The position numbers and the translations under genes are program-made. A model generated the notes under the pieces. The model had not been told where the DNA came from, searched no databases, and saw only the letters and a list, made by a program, of their open reading frames with translations. Below, one piece after another: positions 16,222-25,152 of a DNA stretch of 45,071 bases (positions within the stretch are counted from its first letter, which is position 1; each line of letters opens with the position of its first letter). Source of the DNA: Bradyrhizobium sp. AT1 (lineage in GTDB: Bacteria > Pseudomonadota > Alphaproteobacteria > Rhizobiales > Xanthobacteraceae); NCBI RefSeq assembly GCF_001590795.1, contig NZ_JXDL01000001.1, positions 1,968,682 to 2,013,752 of the forward strand, in the 5' to 3' direction.

Positions 16222-17400
16222 CTACCTCTTGCGTCCACGCACCGCGTCCGACAGCCGCTCCAGCGCGGTGTCGAGCGTCTCGTCCTTCTTGGCAAAGCAG
16301 AAGCGCACCACTGACGTCACCGGGTCCTGCTCGTAGAACGTCGACACGGGGATCGCCGCCACCTTGTAGTCCTTCACGATCCGCCAGCAGAACTCGGTGT
16401 CGCTCTCGTTGAGCCCGAGCGGCGAGAGGTCGACAGTGAGGAAGTAGGTACCCTGCGACTTCAGCACGGGGAAGCCGAGGCTCTCCAACCCCTTGGTCAG
16501 GCGGTCCCTGCTCCGCGTCAAATCCTTGCGCATCGACAGGAAATACTCGTCGGGCTTGCCGAGGCCGTAGGCGACCGCGGCCTGCAGGTTCGGCGCGGTG
16601 GTGAAGGTCAGGAACTGGTGCACCTTGGCGGCGACGCGCAAGAGCTGTGGCGCCGCGCAGACGAAGCCGATCTTCCAGCCCGTCAGCGAGAAGATCTTGC
16701 CGGCCGAGCCGACCTTGATGGTGCGATCGCGCATGCCGGGGATGGTGATCAGCGGGATGTGCTTGTGCTCGTCGAAGGTGACATGCTCCCAGACCTCGTC
16801 GCAGATCGCGATGACGTCGAACTCCTGGCAGTAGCGCGCCAAGAGCTCGAGGTCCTCGCGCGGATAGACCACCGCGGACGGATTCAGGGGATTGTTGAAG
16901 AGCACCGCCTTGGTCTTTGAATTGAAGACGCTTTTCAGCATGTCCTCATTCAACCGCCAGTGCGGCGGCTCCAGGCGCACCAGGCGCGGAATGCCGCCGG
17001 CCTGGCGGATGATCGGCAGGTAGGAATCATAGACCGGCTGGAAGCAGACCACCTCGTCGCCGGGCTGGACCACAGCGAGGATGGCCGAGGTCAGCGCCTC
17101 GGTGCCGCCGGAGGTCACCATCACCTCGCTCATCGGATCGAGCTTGAGCCCGTGCCAATGGTCGTAATGGGTGGCGATCGCCTGGCGCAGCTCCGGCAGG
17201 CCCATCATCGACGGGTACTGGTTGTAGCCGTTGAGCGAGGCCTCGGCGGCGGCGCGACGGATGTCCTCCGGGCCGGGATCGTCGGGAAAGCCCTGGCCGA
17301 GATTGATGGCGGCATTGTCGCGCGCGGCCTGCGACATCGCCTCGAAGATGGTGACGGGAAGATCGGCGAAGATCTTGTTCAGGGAAGAGCTTTTCGACAT
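16222..17400 (-). CDS. PLP aminotransferase, fold type I (YbdL/kynurenine aminotransferase-like)
   Basis: A 392-residue class I/II aminotransferase. Motifs in order: INLGQGFPDDPGP near the N-terminus, TSGGTEALTSAILA, FNNPLNPSA (the substrate-binding NPxNP), ICDEVWEHVTFD, and the PLP lysine in GSAGKIFSLTGWKIGFV. The closest relatives I recall are methionine/kynurenine aminotransferases of the YbdL type and enzymes annotated as DapC-like. The exact amino donor is not readable. The ATG at 17400 is preferred to one 16 codons upstream because it lies eight bases after the rhodanese stop and the family N-terminus starts there. It is the second gene of the three-gene unit. Confidence 0.85.
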   Translation of the reverse strand: MSKSSSLNKIFADLPVTIFEAMSQAARDNAAINLGQGFPDDPGPEDIRRAAAEASLNGYNQYPSMMGLPELRQAIATHYDHWHGLKLDPMSEVMVTSGGTEALTSAILAVVQPGDEVVCFQPVYDSYLPIIRQAGGIPRLVRLEPPHWRLNEDMLKSVFNSKTKAVLFNNPLNPSAVVYPREDLELLARYCQEFDVIAICDEVWEHVTFDEHKHIPLITIPGMRDRTIKVGSAGKIFSLTGWKIGFVCAAPQLLRVAAKVHQFLTFTTAPNLQAAVAYGLGKPDEYFLSMRKDLTRSRDRLTKGLESLGFPVLKSQGTYFLTVDLSPLGLNESDTEFCWRIVKDYKVAAIPVSTFYEQDPVTSVVRFCFAKKDETLDTALERLSDAVRGRKR

Positions 17401-17408
17401 CGGCCCGA

Positions 17409-17735
17409 TCAGCCACCGACCTTGCTGGGAAGCCCCGCCGCCTTCCACCCCAGCATGCCGCCGGCCAGGTGCTTGTCGTAAGGCAGGCCCGCCGCCTGCG
17501 CCGCGAGCGAGGCCGTCACCGAGCGCTTGCCCGAGCGGCAGGCGAACACGACTTCCTTGCCGGCGGGATCGGGGATCGCCTTGGGATCGAAGGTCGAGAG
17601 CGGCACGACGACGCCATAGGGATAGGCCTCGGCTTCGACCTCGTTCGGCTCGCGCACGTCAACGAGGAGATAGCGGCCCTCCGCGACACCCTTGGAGACC
17701 TCGTCCGGGGTCAGATCCTGCACCTGGTTTGCCAC
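17409..17735 (-). CDS. Single-domain rhodanese-like sulfurtransferase
   Basis: A 108-residue rhodanese domain with the active-site loop CRSGKRS, preceded by GRYLLVDVREPNEVEA and followed by HLAGGMLGWKAAGLP. It probably moves sulfur from thiosulfate or a protein persulfide. The GTG at 17735 is chosen because GGAGG lies five bases upstream (17741-17745); an in-frame ATG five codons earlier has no such site. It is the first gene of a rhodanese-aminotransferase-binding protein unit. Pairing of a sulfurtransferase with a YbdL-type transaminase hints at sulfur amino-acid metabolism, which is inference. Confidence 0.85.
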   Translation of the reverse strand: MANQVQDLTPDEVSKGVAEGRYLLVDVREPNEVEAEAYPYGVVVPLSTFDPKAIPDPAGKEVVFACRSGKRSVTASLAAQAAGLPYDKHLAGGMLGWKAAGLPSKVGG

Positions 17736-17866
17736 ATCATCCTCCAACATCGCGCGTGCCCGCCGGACCTGTCCCGGCCGGCGGCAACCTCGCCTCTCGG
17801 CTCACGAAAATCAAGCGCTACAAAGGCTTGAGCTGCCTTGCGCAAGTTAAAGCTAAATCGCAGCGA

Positions 17867-17896
17867 CTTGAAGTGCAGCCTCTTGAAGTGCAGCCT
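17867..17896. repeat. Perfect tandem duplication of a 15-base unit
   Basis: CTTGAAGTGCAGCCT occurs twice head to tail, immediately before the 3' end of the first kup gene. Two copies only; a related CTTGAG...GC lies further left but is not a third copy. Probably a recent slippage event with no coding effect. Confidence 0.8.
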
Positions 17897-17906
17897 CGGG
17901 CACAGC

Positions 17907-19835
17907 CTAGATCGTCACCTGGGTGCCGACCTCGACCACGCGGCCGCTCGGGATCTGGAAATAGTCGGTGGCGTCGTTGGCGGAGCGGCTGAGCGAGATG
18001 AACAGCCGGTCCTGCCAGCGCGGCATGCCGGAATGCACCGCGGGCTTGAGCGCCCTGCGCGACAGGAAGAACGAGGTCGACATGATGTCGAACTGCCAGC
18101 CGAGCTTGCGGGCGATGGCCAGCGCCTTCGGCACGTTGGGCGATTCCATGAAGCCGAATTTCAGCGTCACCTTGGAGAAGGTCGGTGAGATCTGCTCCAG
18201 CTTCACCCGCTCGGCCGGGTCGATCCGCGGGGTCTGCGCCGTCTCGATGGTGAGAATGACGTTCTTCTCGTGCAGCACTTTGTAGTGCTTCAGACTATGC
18301 ATCAGCGCCGTCGGGGCACTGAGCGGGTCCGAGGTCAGGAACACGGCGGTGCCGGGCACCCGCTGCGGCGGCCGCTTTTCCAGCATCGCGACGAGATCAG
18401 CGAGCGGGAACTCGAGCTTGCGCGATTTCTCGAACAGCAGCCGGCTGCCGCGCCGCCACGTGTACATCAGGATAATCATGAGCGCGCCGAGCGCCAGCGG
18501 CACCCAGCCGCCCTCGAACACCTTGAGCAGGTTCGCGGTCAGGAAGGTCAGGTCGAGGAACAGGAAGGGCGCAATCAGCGCGCCGGCCCCAAGAGCCGAC
18601 CACCGCCAGCCCTTCCAGATCACGACGAAGCCCATCAGCGCCGTGACCACCATGGTCCCGGTGACGGAGATGCCGTAGGCCGAGGCCAGCGCGCTGGAGG
18701 AGCGGAACAATAGAACCAGCAGCACCACCGCGACCAGCAGCAGCTGGTTGATGCGCGGGATGAAGATCTGGCCGGAATGGGCTTCCGACGTATGGCGAAT
18801 TTCGAAGCGCGGCAGCAGGCCGAGCTGGATCGCCTGGCGGGTCAGCGAATAGGCGCCGGTGATCACCGCCTGGCTGGCGATGACGGTTGCCATGGTGGCG
18901 AGCACGACCATGCAGCCGCGGACGAAGCCTTGCGGAAAGAGCTGGAAGAAGGGGCTGACGATGGCGCCGGGGTCGCTGAGCACGAGCGCCCCCTGCCCGA
19001 GATAGTTCAGCGCCAGCGAGGGCAGCACGATCGACAGCCAGGCAAACTGGATCGGCCGTTTGCCGAAATGCCCGAGATCCGCATAGAGCGCCTCGGCGCC
19101 GGTGACCGCCAGGAACACGGCGCCCAGCGTGACGAAACCGATGATGCCGTGGTGGAGCATGAAGGACACGGCGTAGAGTGGGTTCAGGGCGTAGAGGACT
19201 TGCGGCTGCTGGATGATCGGATGGATCGCCGCCGCCGCGATGACCGCGAACCAGACGCACATGATCGGCCCGAAGAACGCGGCGACGCGGGCGGTACCGC
19301 GCGACTGCACGGCGAACAGGCAGACCAGGATCACGATGGTCAGCGGCACGACATAAGGCTCGAACGTCAGGGTGACGTCCTTCATGCCCTCGATCGCCGA
19401 CAGCACCGAGAGCGCCGGCGTGATCACGGCATCGCCGTAGAACAGCGCGCCCGAGATGATGCCGAGCAGCACGATGGCCGTCCCGCCGGTGCCGACCGCA
19501 CGCTGGGCCAGCGCCATCAGCGCCAGCGTGCCGCCCTCGCCATTGTTATCGGCGCGGAGCAGGATCACGACGTATTTGAGCGTCACCACGACGATCAGCG
19601 CCCACAGGATCAGGGAGAGCACGCCGAGCACGGCTGCCGGCGTCGGCACTCCCTCCGCACCCGAGGCGGCCATCACGGCCTCGCGGAACGCGTAGAGCGG
19701 GCTGGTACCGATGTCGCCATAGACCACCCCGATGCTGCCCAGTGTCAGCGCGCCGAAACGGGCGGTGGTGTGGGCGTCACCATGCCCATTGGCCGCCACC
19801 GTTTCCGGGGCGGGAACTGCTACGTCACTTGTCAT
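17907..19835 (-). CDS. kup: Kup low-affinity potassium uptake transporter, copy 1
   Basis: A 642-residue KUP/HAK/KT potassium symporter. The hallmark first helix [23 protein letters not shown] is present, then [44 protein letters not shown] and [21 protein letters not shown]. About 12 membrane segments span residues 25-440 and a cytosolic C-terminal domain follows, ending [10 protein letters not shown]. It imports K+ probably with H+. The protein is a clear paralogue of the next gene. The ATG at 19835 is natural for the family, with a short polar leader of about 28 residues. It is separated from copy 2 by 142 bases and so may be transcribed alone or by read-through. Confidence 0.92.
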   Translation of the reverse strand: MTSDVAVPAPETVAANGHGDAHTTARFGALTLGSIGVVYGDIGTSPLYAFREAVMAASGAEGVPTPAAVLGVLSLILWALIVVVTLKYVVILLRADNNGEGGTLALMALAQRAVGTGGTAIVLLGIISGALFYGDAVITPALSVLSAIEGMKDVTLTFEPYVVPLTIVILVCLFAVQSRGTARVAAFFGPIMCVWFAVIAAAAIHPIIQQPQVLYALNPLYAVSFMLHHGIIGFVTLGAVFLAVTGAEALYADLGHFGKRPIQFAWLSIVLPSLALNYLGQGALVLSDPGAIVSPFFQLFPQGFVRGCMVVLATMATVIASQAVITGAYSLTRQAIQLGLLPRFEIRHTSEAHSGQIFIPRINQLLLVAVVLLVLLFRSSSALASAYGISVTGTMVVTALMGFVVIWKGWRWSALGAGALIAPFLFLDLTFLTANLLKVFEGGWVPLALGALMIILMYTWRRGSRLLFEKSRKLEFPLADLVAMLEKRPPQRVPGTAVFLTSDPLSAPTALMHSLKHYKVLHEKNVILTIETAQTPRIDPAERVKLEQISPTFSKVTLKFGFMESPNVPKALAIARKLGWQFDIMSTSFFLSRRALKPAVHSGMPRWQDRLFISLSRSANDATDYFQIPSGRVVEVGTQVTI

Positions 19836-19942
19836 GGGAGAGCCCGATTGGCCTCTAAAAATGCTTCACTGCACAACGGCGGAAGAGCGCGGGCTTATAG
19901 TCCTGCGCTGCCGACATAGCCTAGCCCGATTCTGGGCCCTCG

Positions 19943-19961
19943 CCATGCAAATTTCGCATGG
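19943..19961 (-). terminator. Hairpin between the two kup genes
   Basis: CCATGC and GCATGG pair around a seven-base loop, about 17 bases beyond the stop of copy 2 in the transcribed direction. No T-run follows. It may be a weak terminator or a pause site between the paralogues. Confidence 0.3.
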
Positions 19962-19977
19962 GTACTGCAGTTGCGTT

Positions 19978-21876
19978 TTAAATAGTGACCTGGGTTCCGA
20001 CTTCAACCACGCGCCCGGTGGGAATTTGGAAATAGTCGGTGGCATCGTTGGCGGACCGGCTGAGCGCAATGAACAAATGGTCCTGCCACAACGGCATGCC
20101 CGACTGGGCCGACGCCTTCAGCGACCGTCGCGACACGAAGAACGACGTCGACATGATGTCGAACTGCCAGCCCTGCTTGCGCGCGATCGCGAGCGCCTTG
20201 GGCACGTTCGGCTGCTCCATGTAGCCGAAACGCAGACGGACCTTGGAGAACTTGTCGCTGACCTTCTCCATGCGGAACCGCTCCGCCAGGTCGACCCGCG
20301 GCGTGTGCGCGGTCTCGATGGTCAGGATCACGTTATGCTCGTGCAGCACCTTGTTGTGCTTGAGGTTGTGCAGCAGCGCGGTCGGCACGAACGAGGGATC
20401 GCTGGTCAGGAACACCGCGGTGCCCTTGACGATATGCGGCGGCCGCTTCTCGAGGCTCCGGATCAGATCGTCCAGCGGCACCTCGATCCGGCGCGTCTTC
20501 TGGATCAGAATCCCGGAGCCCTTCCGCCAGGTCCAGATCGTCCCCGCCATGGCCACGCCGAACAGCAGGGGCACCCAGGCCCCCTCCAGCAGCTTCAGGA
20601 GATTGGCGCTGAAGAAGCTGAGATCGACGACGACGAAGGGCACGATCACGGCGGCAGCGGTGGCGGCGCGCCAGTTCCACAATTTCCAGATCACGACGAA
20701 GCCCATGATGCCGTCGGCGACCATGGTGGTGGAGACCGCGATGCCGTAGGCCGAGGCCAGATTGCTGGGGGTGTGGAACAGCAGCACCAGCAGCATCACG
20801 CCGATCAGCAGCAGCCGGTTCACCCGCGGAAGGTAGATCTGGCCGGCATGGGTCTCAGAGGTATAGCGGACCTCGAAGCGCGGCAAGAGGCCGAGCTGCA
20901 CCGCCTGATAGACCAGCGAATAAGCACCGGTGATGACCGCCTGGCTCGCGATCACGGTCGCCGCGGTCGCAAGCCCGACCAGCGGCAGCACCAGATGCTC
21001 GGGCACCATGCGATAGAAGGAGTGCTCGATCGCGCCGGGGTCGGACAGCACCAGCGCGCCCTGCCCGAAATAGTTGATGAGGAGCGCGGGCAGCACGAAG
21101 AAGATCCAGGCCGACTGGATCGGCTTGCGCCCGAAATGGCCGAGATCGGCATAGAGCGCCTCACCTCCGGTGACCGCCAGGAACACGGCACCGAGCGTCA
21201 CGAGGCCGATCGTGCCGTGCGACAGCACGAACTGCACCGCGTAATAGGGATTGATCGCCGCCAGCACGGAGGGATCATCGACGATGTGGACGGCCCCCAT
21301 CACAGCGATGACGGTGAACCAAATCACCATCACAGGCCCGAAGGCCGAGGCGACCAGCGCGGTCCCCTTGCTCTGCACCGCGAACAGCAACACCAGGATG
21401 AGGACGGTGAGCGGGACGACGTAGTGTTCGAGCGCGGGGGTTGCGAGCTTCAGGCCCTCCACCGCCGATAGCACCGAGATCGCCGGCGTGATCATGGAAT
21501 CGCCGATGAACATCGAGGCGCCGATCACACCGAGGGCGAGCAGGACCCAGCTTCGCCGCCCCAGCGCGCGCTGGCCCAGCGCCATCAGCGAGAGCGTGCC
21601 GCCCTCCCCGTTATTGTCGGCCCGCAGCAGCAGCAGGACGTATTTGGCGGTGACGACGATCAACAGCGCCCACAGGATCAGCGAGAGCACACCGAGCACG
21701 ATGACGCGCGAGACCGGCTCGCCATGAGCCGCGCCCTTGACCGCCTCGTGGAATGCGTAGAGCGGCGAAGTCCCGATATCGCCGAAGACGACGCCGATGC
21801 TCCCGAGCGTAAGGGCCCAAAAACCGGAGGTGACCGGCCCGTCCTGGGTCTCGGCCTGTGTGATGCTCGCCGTCAT
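19978..21876 (-). CDS. kup: Kup low-affinity potassium uptake transporter, copy 2
   Basis: A 632-residue KUP transporter with the same signature blocks as the neighbour: [66 protein letters not shown] and [20 protein letters not shown], and the matching C-terminus [18 protein letters not shown]. About 12 membrane segments, then the cytosolic tail. The two proteins differ in the poorly conserved N-terminus and in many barrel-lining side chains, so they have diverged since duplication. Both face the same way. The region upstream (21877-22106) lies between kup and motB and holds no other gene I can support. Confidence 0.92.
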   Translation of the reverse strand: MTASITQAETQDGPVTSGFWALTLGSIGVVFGDIGTSPLYAFHEAVKGAAHGEPVSRVIVLGVLSLILWALLIVVTAKYVLLLLRADNNGEGGTLSLMALGQRALGRRSWVLLALGVIGASMFIGDSMITPAISVLSAVEGLKLATPALEHYVVPLTVLILVLLFAVQSKGTALVASAFGPVMVIWFTVIAVMGAVHIVDDPSVLAAINPYYAVQFVLSHGTIGLVTLGAVFLAVTGGEALYADLGHFGRKPIQSAWIFFVLPALLINYFGQGALVLSDPGAIEHSFYRMVPEHLVLPLVGLATAATVIASQAVITGAYSLVYQAVQLGLLPRFEVRYTSETHAGQIYLPRVNRLLLIGVMLLVLLFHTPSNLASAYGIAVSTTMVADGIMGFVVIWKLWNWRAATAAAVIVPFVVVDLSFFSANLLKLLEGAWVPLLFGVAMAGTIWTWRKGSGILIQKTRRIEVPLDDLIRSLEKRPPHIVKGTAVFLTSDPSFVPTALLHNLKHNKVLHEHNVILTIETAHTPRVDLAERFRMEKVSDKFSKVRLRFGYMEQPNVPKALAIARKQGWQFDIMSTSFFVSRRSLKASAQSGMPLWQDHLFIALSRSANDATDYFQIPTGRVVEVGTQVTI

Positions 21877-22106
21877 GAAGGTGGAAAACGCTTCTTCCCT
21901 GGAATTGATCCGGCGCCTTTTGACGCTTCCGGTGCACCTGTCAATCGGCGCACCACCATAGCAGGCGCCGAGCCGGATGCTGTGACGCCGCAGCCACGCT
22001 CATCGCCGGCGTGACGACATGCCTCAGGTAAGATGGTAGCGCAAGGGGGCCTGTTTCCGCGCATGATTTCGTCGGAAACCCGGCGCTCACCGGGCCCGGA
22101 TCATGC

Positions 22107-22937
22107 TCACGGCTTCAGATTCGGCGGCAGCGGCGGATCTTCGCGCATCAGCGTGATGGTCACCCGCCGGTTGGCCGCGAGCGAAGGATCGTCGGGAAAC
22201 AGCGGCTGGGTGTCCGCCTTGCCGGAGACGGCGAAGATGTGCGACGGCGGCAGGCCTTCGCGTTCGAGGATCTGGCGCACGGCATTGGCGCGATCGGCCG
22301 ACAGATCGAACGCGCCGTAGTCGCTGCGGTTCGGCACGAAGCCGGCCGCGGTGTGCCCGGCGATGGAGACGCGGAGCGGCGTCGCCTTGAGCGGGATCGC
22401 GAGCTTCTCGACCAGGCGGCGGGTGCGGTCATAGGGCACCTTGGAGCCGTCGGCGAACATCGAGCGGCCGTCCTGGTCGACGATCTCGAGGTTGAGCCCC
22501 TGCTTGGTCTCCTCGAACATGATGTGCTTGGACATCTCGGTCAGCTCCGGCATGTCCTGCAACGCTTGGCGCAGCGAGGCCGCGGCGAGCGCGAAATTGC
22601 GGTCGACCTTGATCTTCGCGCCCGAGGTCTTGTCGCGGTCTTCCTGGTCCGGGGTCGGCGTGTTGGAGGCGTCCTCGGGCTGAATGTGATCGACATTCTT
22701 CAGCCGCGGACGTGTCGGCAGACCGTCGGACTCGACGATGCCGGCATAGCGCGCTTCGCTCTGCACGCCGAAGGCATCGCGCATCGAGCCGGCGACGATC
22801 TTCAGCTTGTTGGCGTCCTGCGTCGAGAACGCGACGAGCATCACGAAGAAGCTCATCATCAGGCCCATGAGGTCGGCAAAGGTCACGAACCAGCCGTGAC
22901 CGCCTCCATGCGCATCGCCGCGTTTCTTCTTGGCCAT
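22107..22937 (-). CDS. motB: Flagellar motor stator protein MotB
   Basis: A 276-residue stator subunit. A short basic/Gly-His-rich start leads into the single membrane helix, GWFVTFADLMGLMMSFFVMLVAFS, with the proton-binding Asp22 of MotB. A plug/linker (about residues 45-130) follows, then the OmpA-like peptidoglycan-binding domain (DQDGRSMFADGSKVPY, VSIAGHTAAG, DLSADRANAVRQIL, NRRVTITL). Anchored to the cell wall, it forms the ion channel with MotA. The Asp suggests a proton motor, although the Na+/H+ choice is set partly by other residues. MotA is encoded upstream and ends 24 bases before it, so the two form an operon. Confidence 0.92.
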   Translation of the reverse strand: MAKKKRGDAHGGGHGWFVTFADLMGLMMSFFVMLVAFSTQDANKLKIVAGSMRDAFGVQSEARYAGIVESDGLPTRPRLKNVDHIQPEDASNTPTPDQEDRDKTSGAKIKVDRNFALAAASLRQALQDMPELTEMSKHIMFEETKQGLNLEIVDQDGRSMFADGSKVPYDRTRRLVEKLAIPLKATPLRVSIAGHTAAGFVPNRSDYGAFDLSADRANAVRQILEREGLPPSHIFAVSGKADTQPLFPDDPSLAANRRVTITLMREDPPLPPNLKP

Positions 22938-22961
22938 GGCTGAAAATCCCGGCGGGCGGTC

Positions 22962-23735
22962 TTACGCCGGCACCGGCTCGCCCTCGGCGTGACGATGCTT
23001 CTCCGGCAGGTAGGCCAGCAGCATTTCACGCACGAGCGTCGGGCTCTTGGAGTCGCGGATCATCAGGATGCCGTCGATGATCAAGGTGCGATTGGTCTCC
23101 TCGTCGAGCAGCTTGCCGTGCAGCTTGTCGGCGATCGGCAGACAGAACAGGTTCGCGACCAGCGCGCCGTAAAGCGTGGCGAGCAGCGCGGTCGCCATGA
23201 ACGGGCCGAGCTTGGAGGGGTCGGTCATGTTGGCGAACATCTGCACCATGCCGATCAGGGTGCCGATCATGCCGAACGCCGGGGCGCAGTCGCCGATGGC
23301 GCGGTAGATCTTGCTGCCCTCGTCGAGATGCATGAGGAAATTGTCGCGGTCGCGCTCGAGATTGTCGCGGATGAAGTCGAGGTCGTAGCCGTCGGCGACG
23401 TAGCGAATGCCCTTGGCGAGGAAGGGCTCGTCGGTCTCGACCTTTTCGAGACCCACCGGGCCCTGCTTGCGGGCGATCTCCGCGATGCGGGCGAGCTCGT
23501 CGACGAGGTCGTGCGCGGACAGGCGGCTCATGGTGAAGGCGAACTTGGCGCCGAGCGGAAGGCCGTGCAGGAGTGCCGAGAGCGGAAAGCGGATCATGGT
23601 GGCGGAGATCGAGCCGCCGAAGATGATGATCATCGCATGTTCGGAGATGAACATGTGCAGGTCGCCGCCCATGAAGATCATCGCGGTGATGACGATGATG
23701 CCCGCCGTGAGCCCGACGCTCGTCATGATATCCAT
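22962..23735 (-). CDS. motA: Flagellar motor stator protein MotA
   Basis: A 257-residue MotA/PomA-family protein with four membrane helices: residues about 6-24 and 31-50, then RAIGDCAPAFGMIGTLIGMVQMF and MATALLATLYGALVANLFCLPIA after the large cytosolic loop. The conserved Pro in the third helix block is present. The loop carries charged residues that contact FliG. The ATG at 23735 has GGAG six bases upstream; a TTG four codons earlier is the only alternative. It leads the motA-motB operon. No other flagellar gene is in the window, so this is a detached stator locus. Confidence 0.92.
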   Translation of the reverse strand: MDIMTSVGLTAGIIVITAMIFMGGDLHMFISEHAMIIIFGGSISATMIRFPLSALLHGLPLGAKFAFTMSRLSAHDLVDELARIAEIARKQGPVGLEKVETDEPFLAKGIRYVADGYDLDFIRDNLERDRDNFLMHLDEGSKIYRAIGDCAPAFGMIGTLIGMVQMFANMTDPSKLGPFMATALLATLYGALVANLFCLPIADKLHGKLLDEETNRTLIIDGILMIRDSKSPTLVREMLLAYLPEKHRHAEGEPVPA

Positions 23736-23825
23736 GGGATACTCCAACGCGTACGCAACAACGGCCGTCCTAGCCGCTGGCGCGGCCCAACCCCGAACCG
23801 CATCGGAAACCCTAGAGCGCCGCCC

Positions 23826-23840
23826 TTAAAGCCGCGTAAA
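23826..23840 (-). promoter_or_regulatory. CtrA-like site upstream of motA
   Basis: TTAA, seven bases, then TAAA, which matches the alphaproteobacterial CtrA box TTAA-N7-TTAA with one mismatch. A further TTAA lies at 23843-23846. It is about 90-105 bases before the motA start. CtrA often controls motility in this class. Such AT motifs occur by chance less often in GC-rich DNA, but one mismatch keeps this tentative. Confidence 0.35.
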
Positions 23841-23969
23841 GGTTAAGTTGCGCCGTCGCGCCAGGCCGACGCAACGCGCCACAATGAAGCCGGCTTTGCC
23901 GACTGCCGACAGGAATTTCAACGCTTTGGTAACCATGATTGCGGCGCGACGGCGGAGAAGGCGGCGCGT

Positions 23970-24677
23970 CTAGTTCAGGCCGACCTTTGGAATGATCGCC
24001 TGCTTGAGCGGCTCCATGCGGGGAAGGCTGTAGAGCTGGGAGACGCTCTGCTTGTCCTTCTGGTACAAGACCAGAACCTTGTCGTCAGTGATCTGCTGGA
24101 CCGAGTAGAGCTGCTCGATACCCTCGATCAGCTTCCTGTAATTGGTCCCGTCGAGGTCACTCGTGGCGACGGACACCGCATCCTTTTCGGTCAAGCGATT
24201 GTCGCCGTTTGTATCCTTGTCGACCACCACATAAACTAAGCCCACGACGCTGCGCGAAATGTCGGTGACCTTCGCCTTGTCGAACAGGATCTGGCCTTCG
24301 ATGAGCAGCTGATTGGCGCGATCGAACAGCCACCTCACCTCGTTATTGGAAGCGTTCATGAAGAGATAGTTGACCGTGTTCTGCTCCGACCGCTTCAAAT
24401 AGTAGGATCCGGCGGAGGTTTGCCCGCGCACTAGCGCGACGCGAACATAGGGCGTCCCTGTGAGGACATACGGCGTTCCCAGCGAGAATTCCTCCGAGAC
24501 CTTTTCCTGCTCGCCGACATTGACCACATTAGTCACGCGGCGCGTCCGTGTCGTCTCGCCAAACAGCGACCATGCGAGCGAAGCGGCGAGCAGAACGAAA
24601 ACGACCAACGCCCCCGCAAGCGCAATTGCGTTGAACCGCCAGAGATTCCTGAAGAAGCGATCTGATTTACGCGTCAC
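23970..24677 (-). CDS. Membrane-anchored protein with an EF-hand-like loop
   Basis: A 235-residue protein starting at GTG 24677 (VTRKSDRFFRNLWRF), with GGAATGTC just upstream. One helix follows (NAIALAGALVVFVLLAASLAWSLF is its core, about residues 15-38), leaving the rest outside the membrane. Near residues 150-165 the stretch DKDTNGDNRLTEKDA has the D-x-D-x-N-G-D pattern of an EF-hand calcium loop. The C-terminal region (YKLIEGI-like, IEQLYSVQQITDDKVLVLYQKD) looks like a beta-rich sensor domain. An in-frame TTG start at 24857 would add 60 poorly ordered residues and run into the divergent gene's promoter. I do not recognise the family; a calcium-binding periplasmic protein is suggested. Confidence 0.6.
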   Translation of the reverse strand: MTRKSDRFFRNLWRFNAIALAGALVVFVLLAASLAWSLFGETTRTRRVTNVVNVGEQEKVSEEFSLGTPYVLTGTPYVRVALVRGQTSAGSYYLKRSEQNTVNYLFMNASNNEVRWLFDRANQLLIEGQILFDKAKVTDISRSVVGLVYVVVDKDTNGDNRLTEKDAVSVATSDLDGTNYRKLIEGIEQLYSVQQITDDKVLVLYQKDKQSVSQLYSLPRMEPLKQAIIPKVGLN

Positions 24678-24856
24678 GACATTCCATACCGCCGGCTCTC
24701 GTGCGCCGGCAACAGTTTGAACGGATTGCGAGCCTAGTGGGTCTTCGCCCAGCGCGCCAGTCGGCGAACGACTGCGGCCCTGCGCCACGGGCGAAACGAA
24801 TGATGATCTGCTATTCTGCGGCCCTGCGGCATGTTCGATCGCGGGAGCGATTTGCA

Positions 24857-25150
24857 ATGTTGACGCTGTTCAGTGTTCTCACTGTGTTGCCGGCGGTGCT
24901 GGCGCTCCACCTGCTCGAGCCGGAGCTCGTCCTGCCGGCGTTCAGCATCCTGCTCTTTGTCGAGGCCGCCTTCGCCGTGATCGCAGCGCGGCTGATTCAC
25001 AGCCCTGCCAGCGCGGACGACATCACTTTGTGGGACCTCGCCGGCGGCTTCACCTTGATCGGATGCGCCGCCGCGATGTTTGGAGAGCCGGATCAGGCTG
25101 CCCTGTTCCTGACCGAACAAGGCAACCCGCGGGCGGTCTCGCCGCCGTAA
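24857..25150 (+). CDS. Small three-helix membrane protein
   Basis: A 97-residue hydrophobic protein: LTLFSVLTVLPAVLALHL, then LPAFSILLFVEAAFAVIAARLIH, a polar turn SPASADDITLWDL, and AGGFTLIGCAAAMFGEP, followed by a polar tail. The ATG at 24857 has GGGAG nine bases upstream, which settles the start against the longer frame from 24701. It is divergent from the EF-hand protein, so 24677-24857 holds both promoters. The stop lies two bases before the stop of the convergent RraA-family gene. It looks lineage-conserved, but I cannot name a family. Confidence 0.6.
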   Translation: MLTLFSVLTVLPAVLALHLLEPELVLPAFSILLFVEAAFAVIAARLIHSPASADDITLWDLAGGFTLIGCAAAMFGEPDQAALFLTEQGNPRAVSPP

Positions 25151-25152
25151 GC

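Noticed and set aside
17733..17750. ATG start at 17750 for the rhodanese gene
   Set aside because: No ribosome site precedes it, while GGAGG lies five bases before the GTG at 17735.
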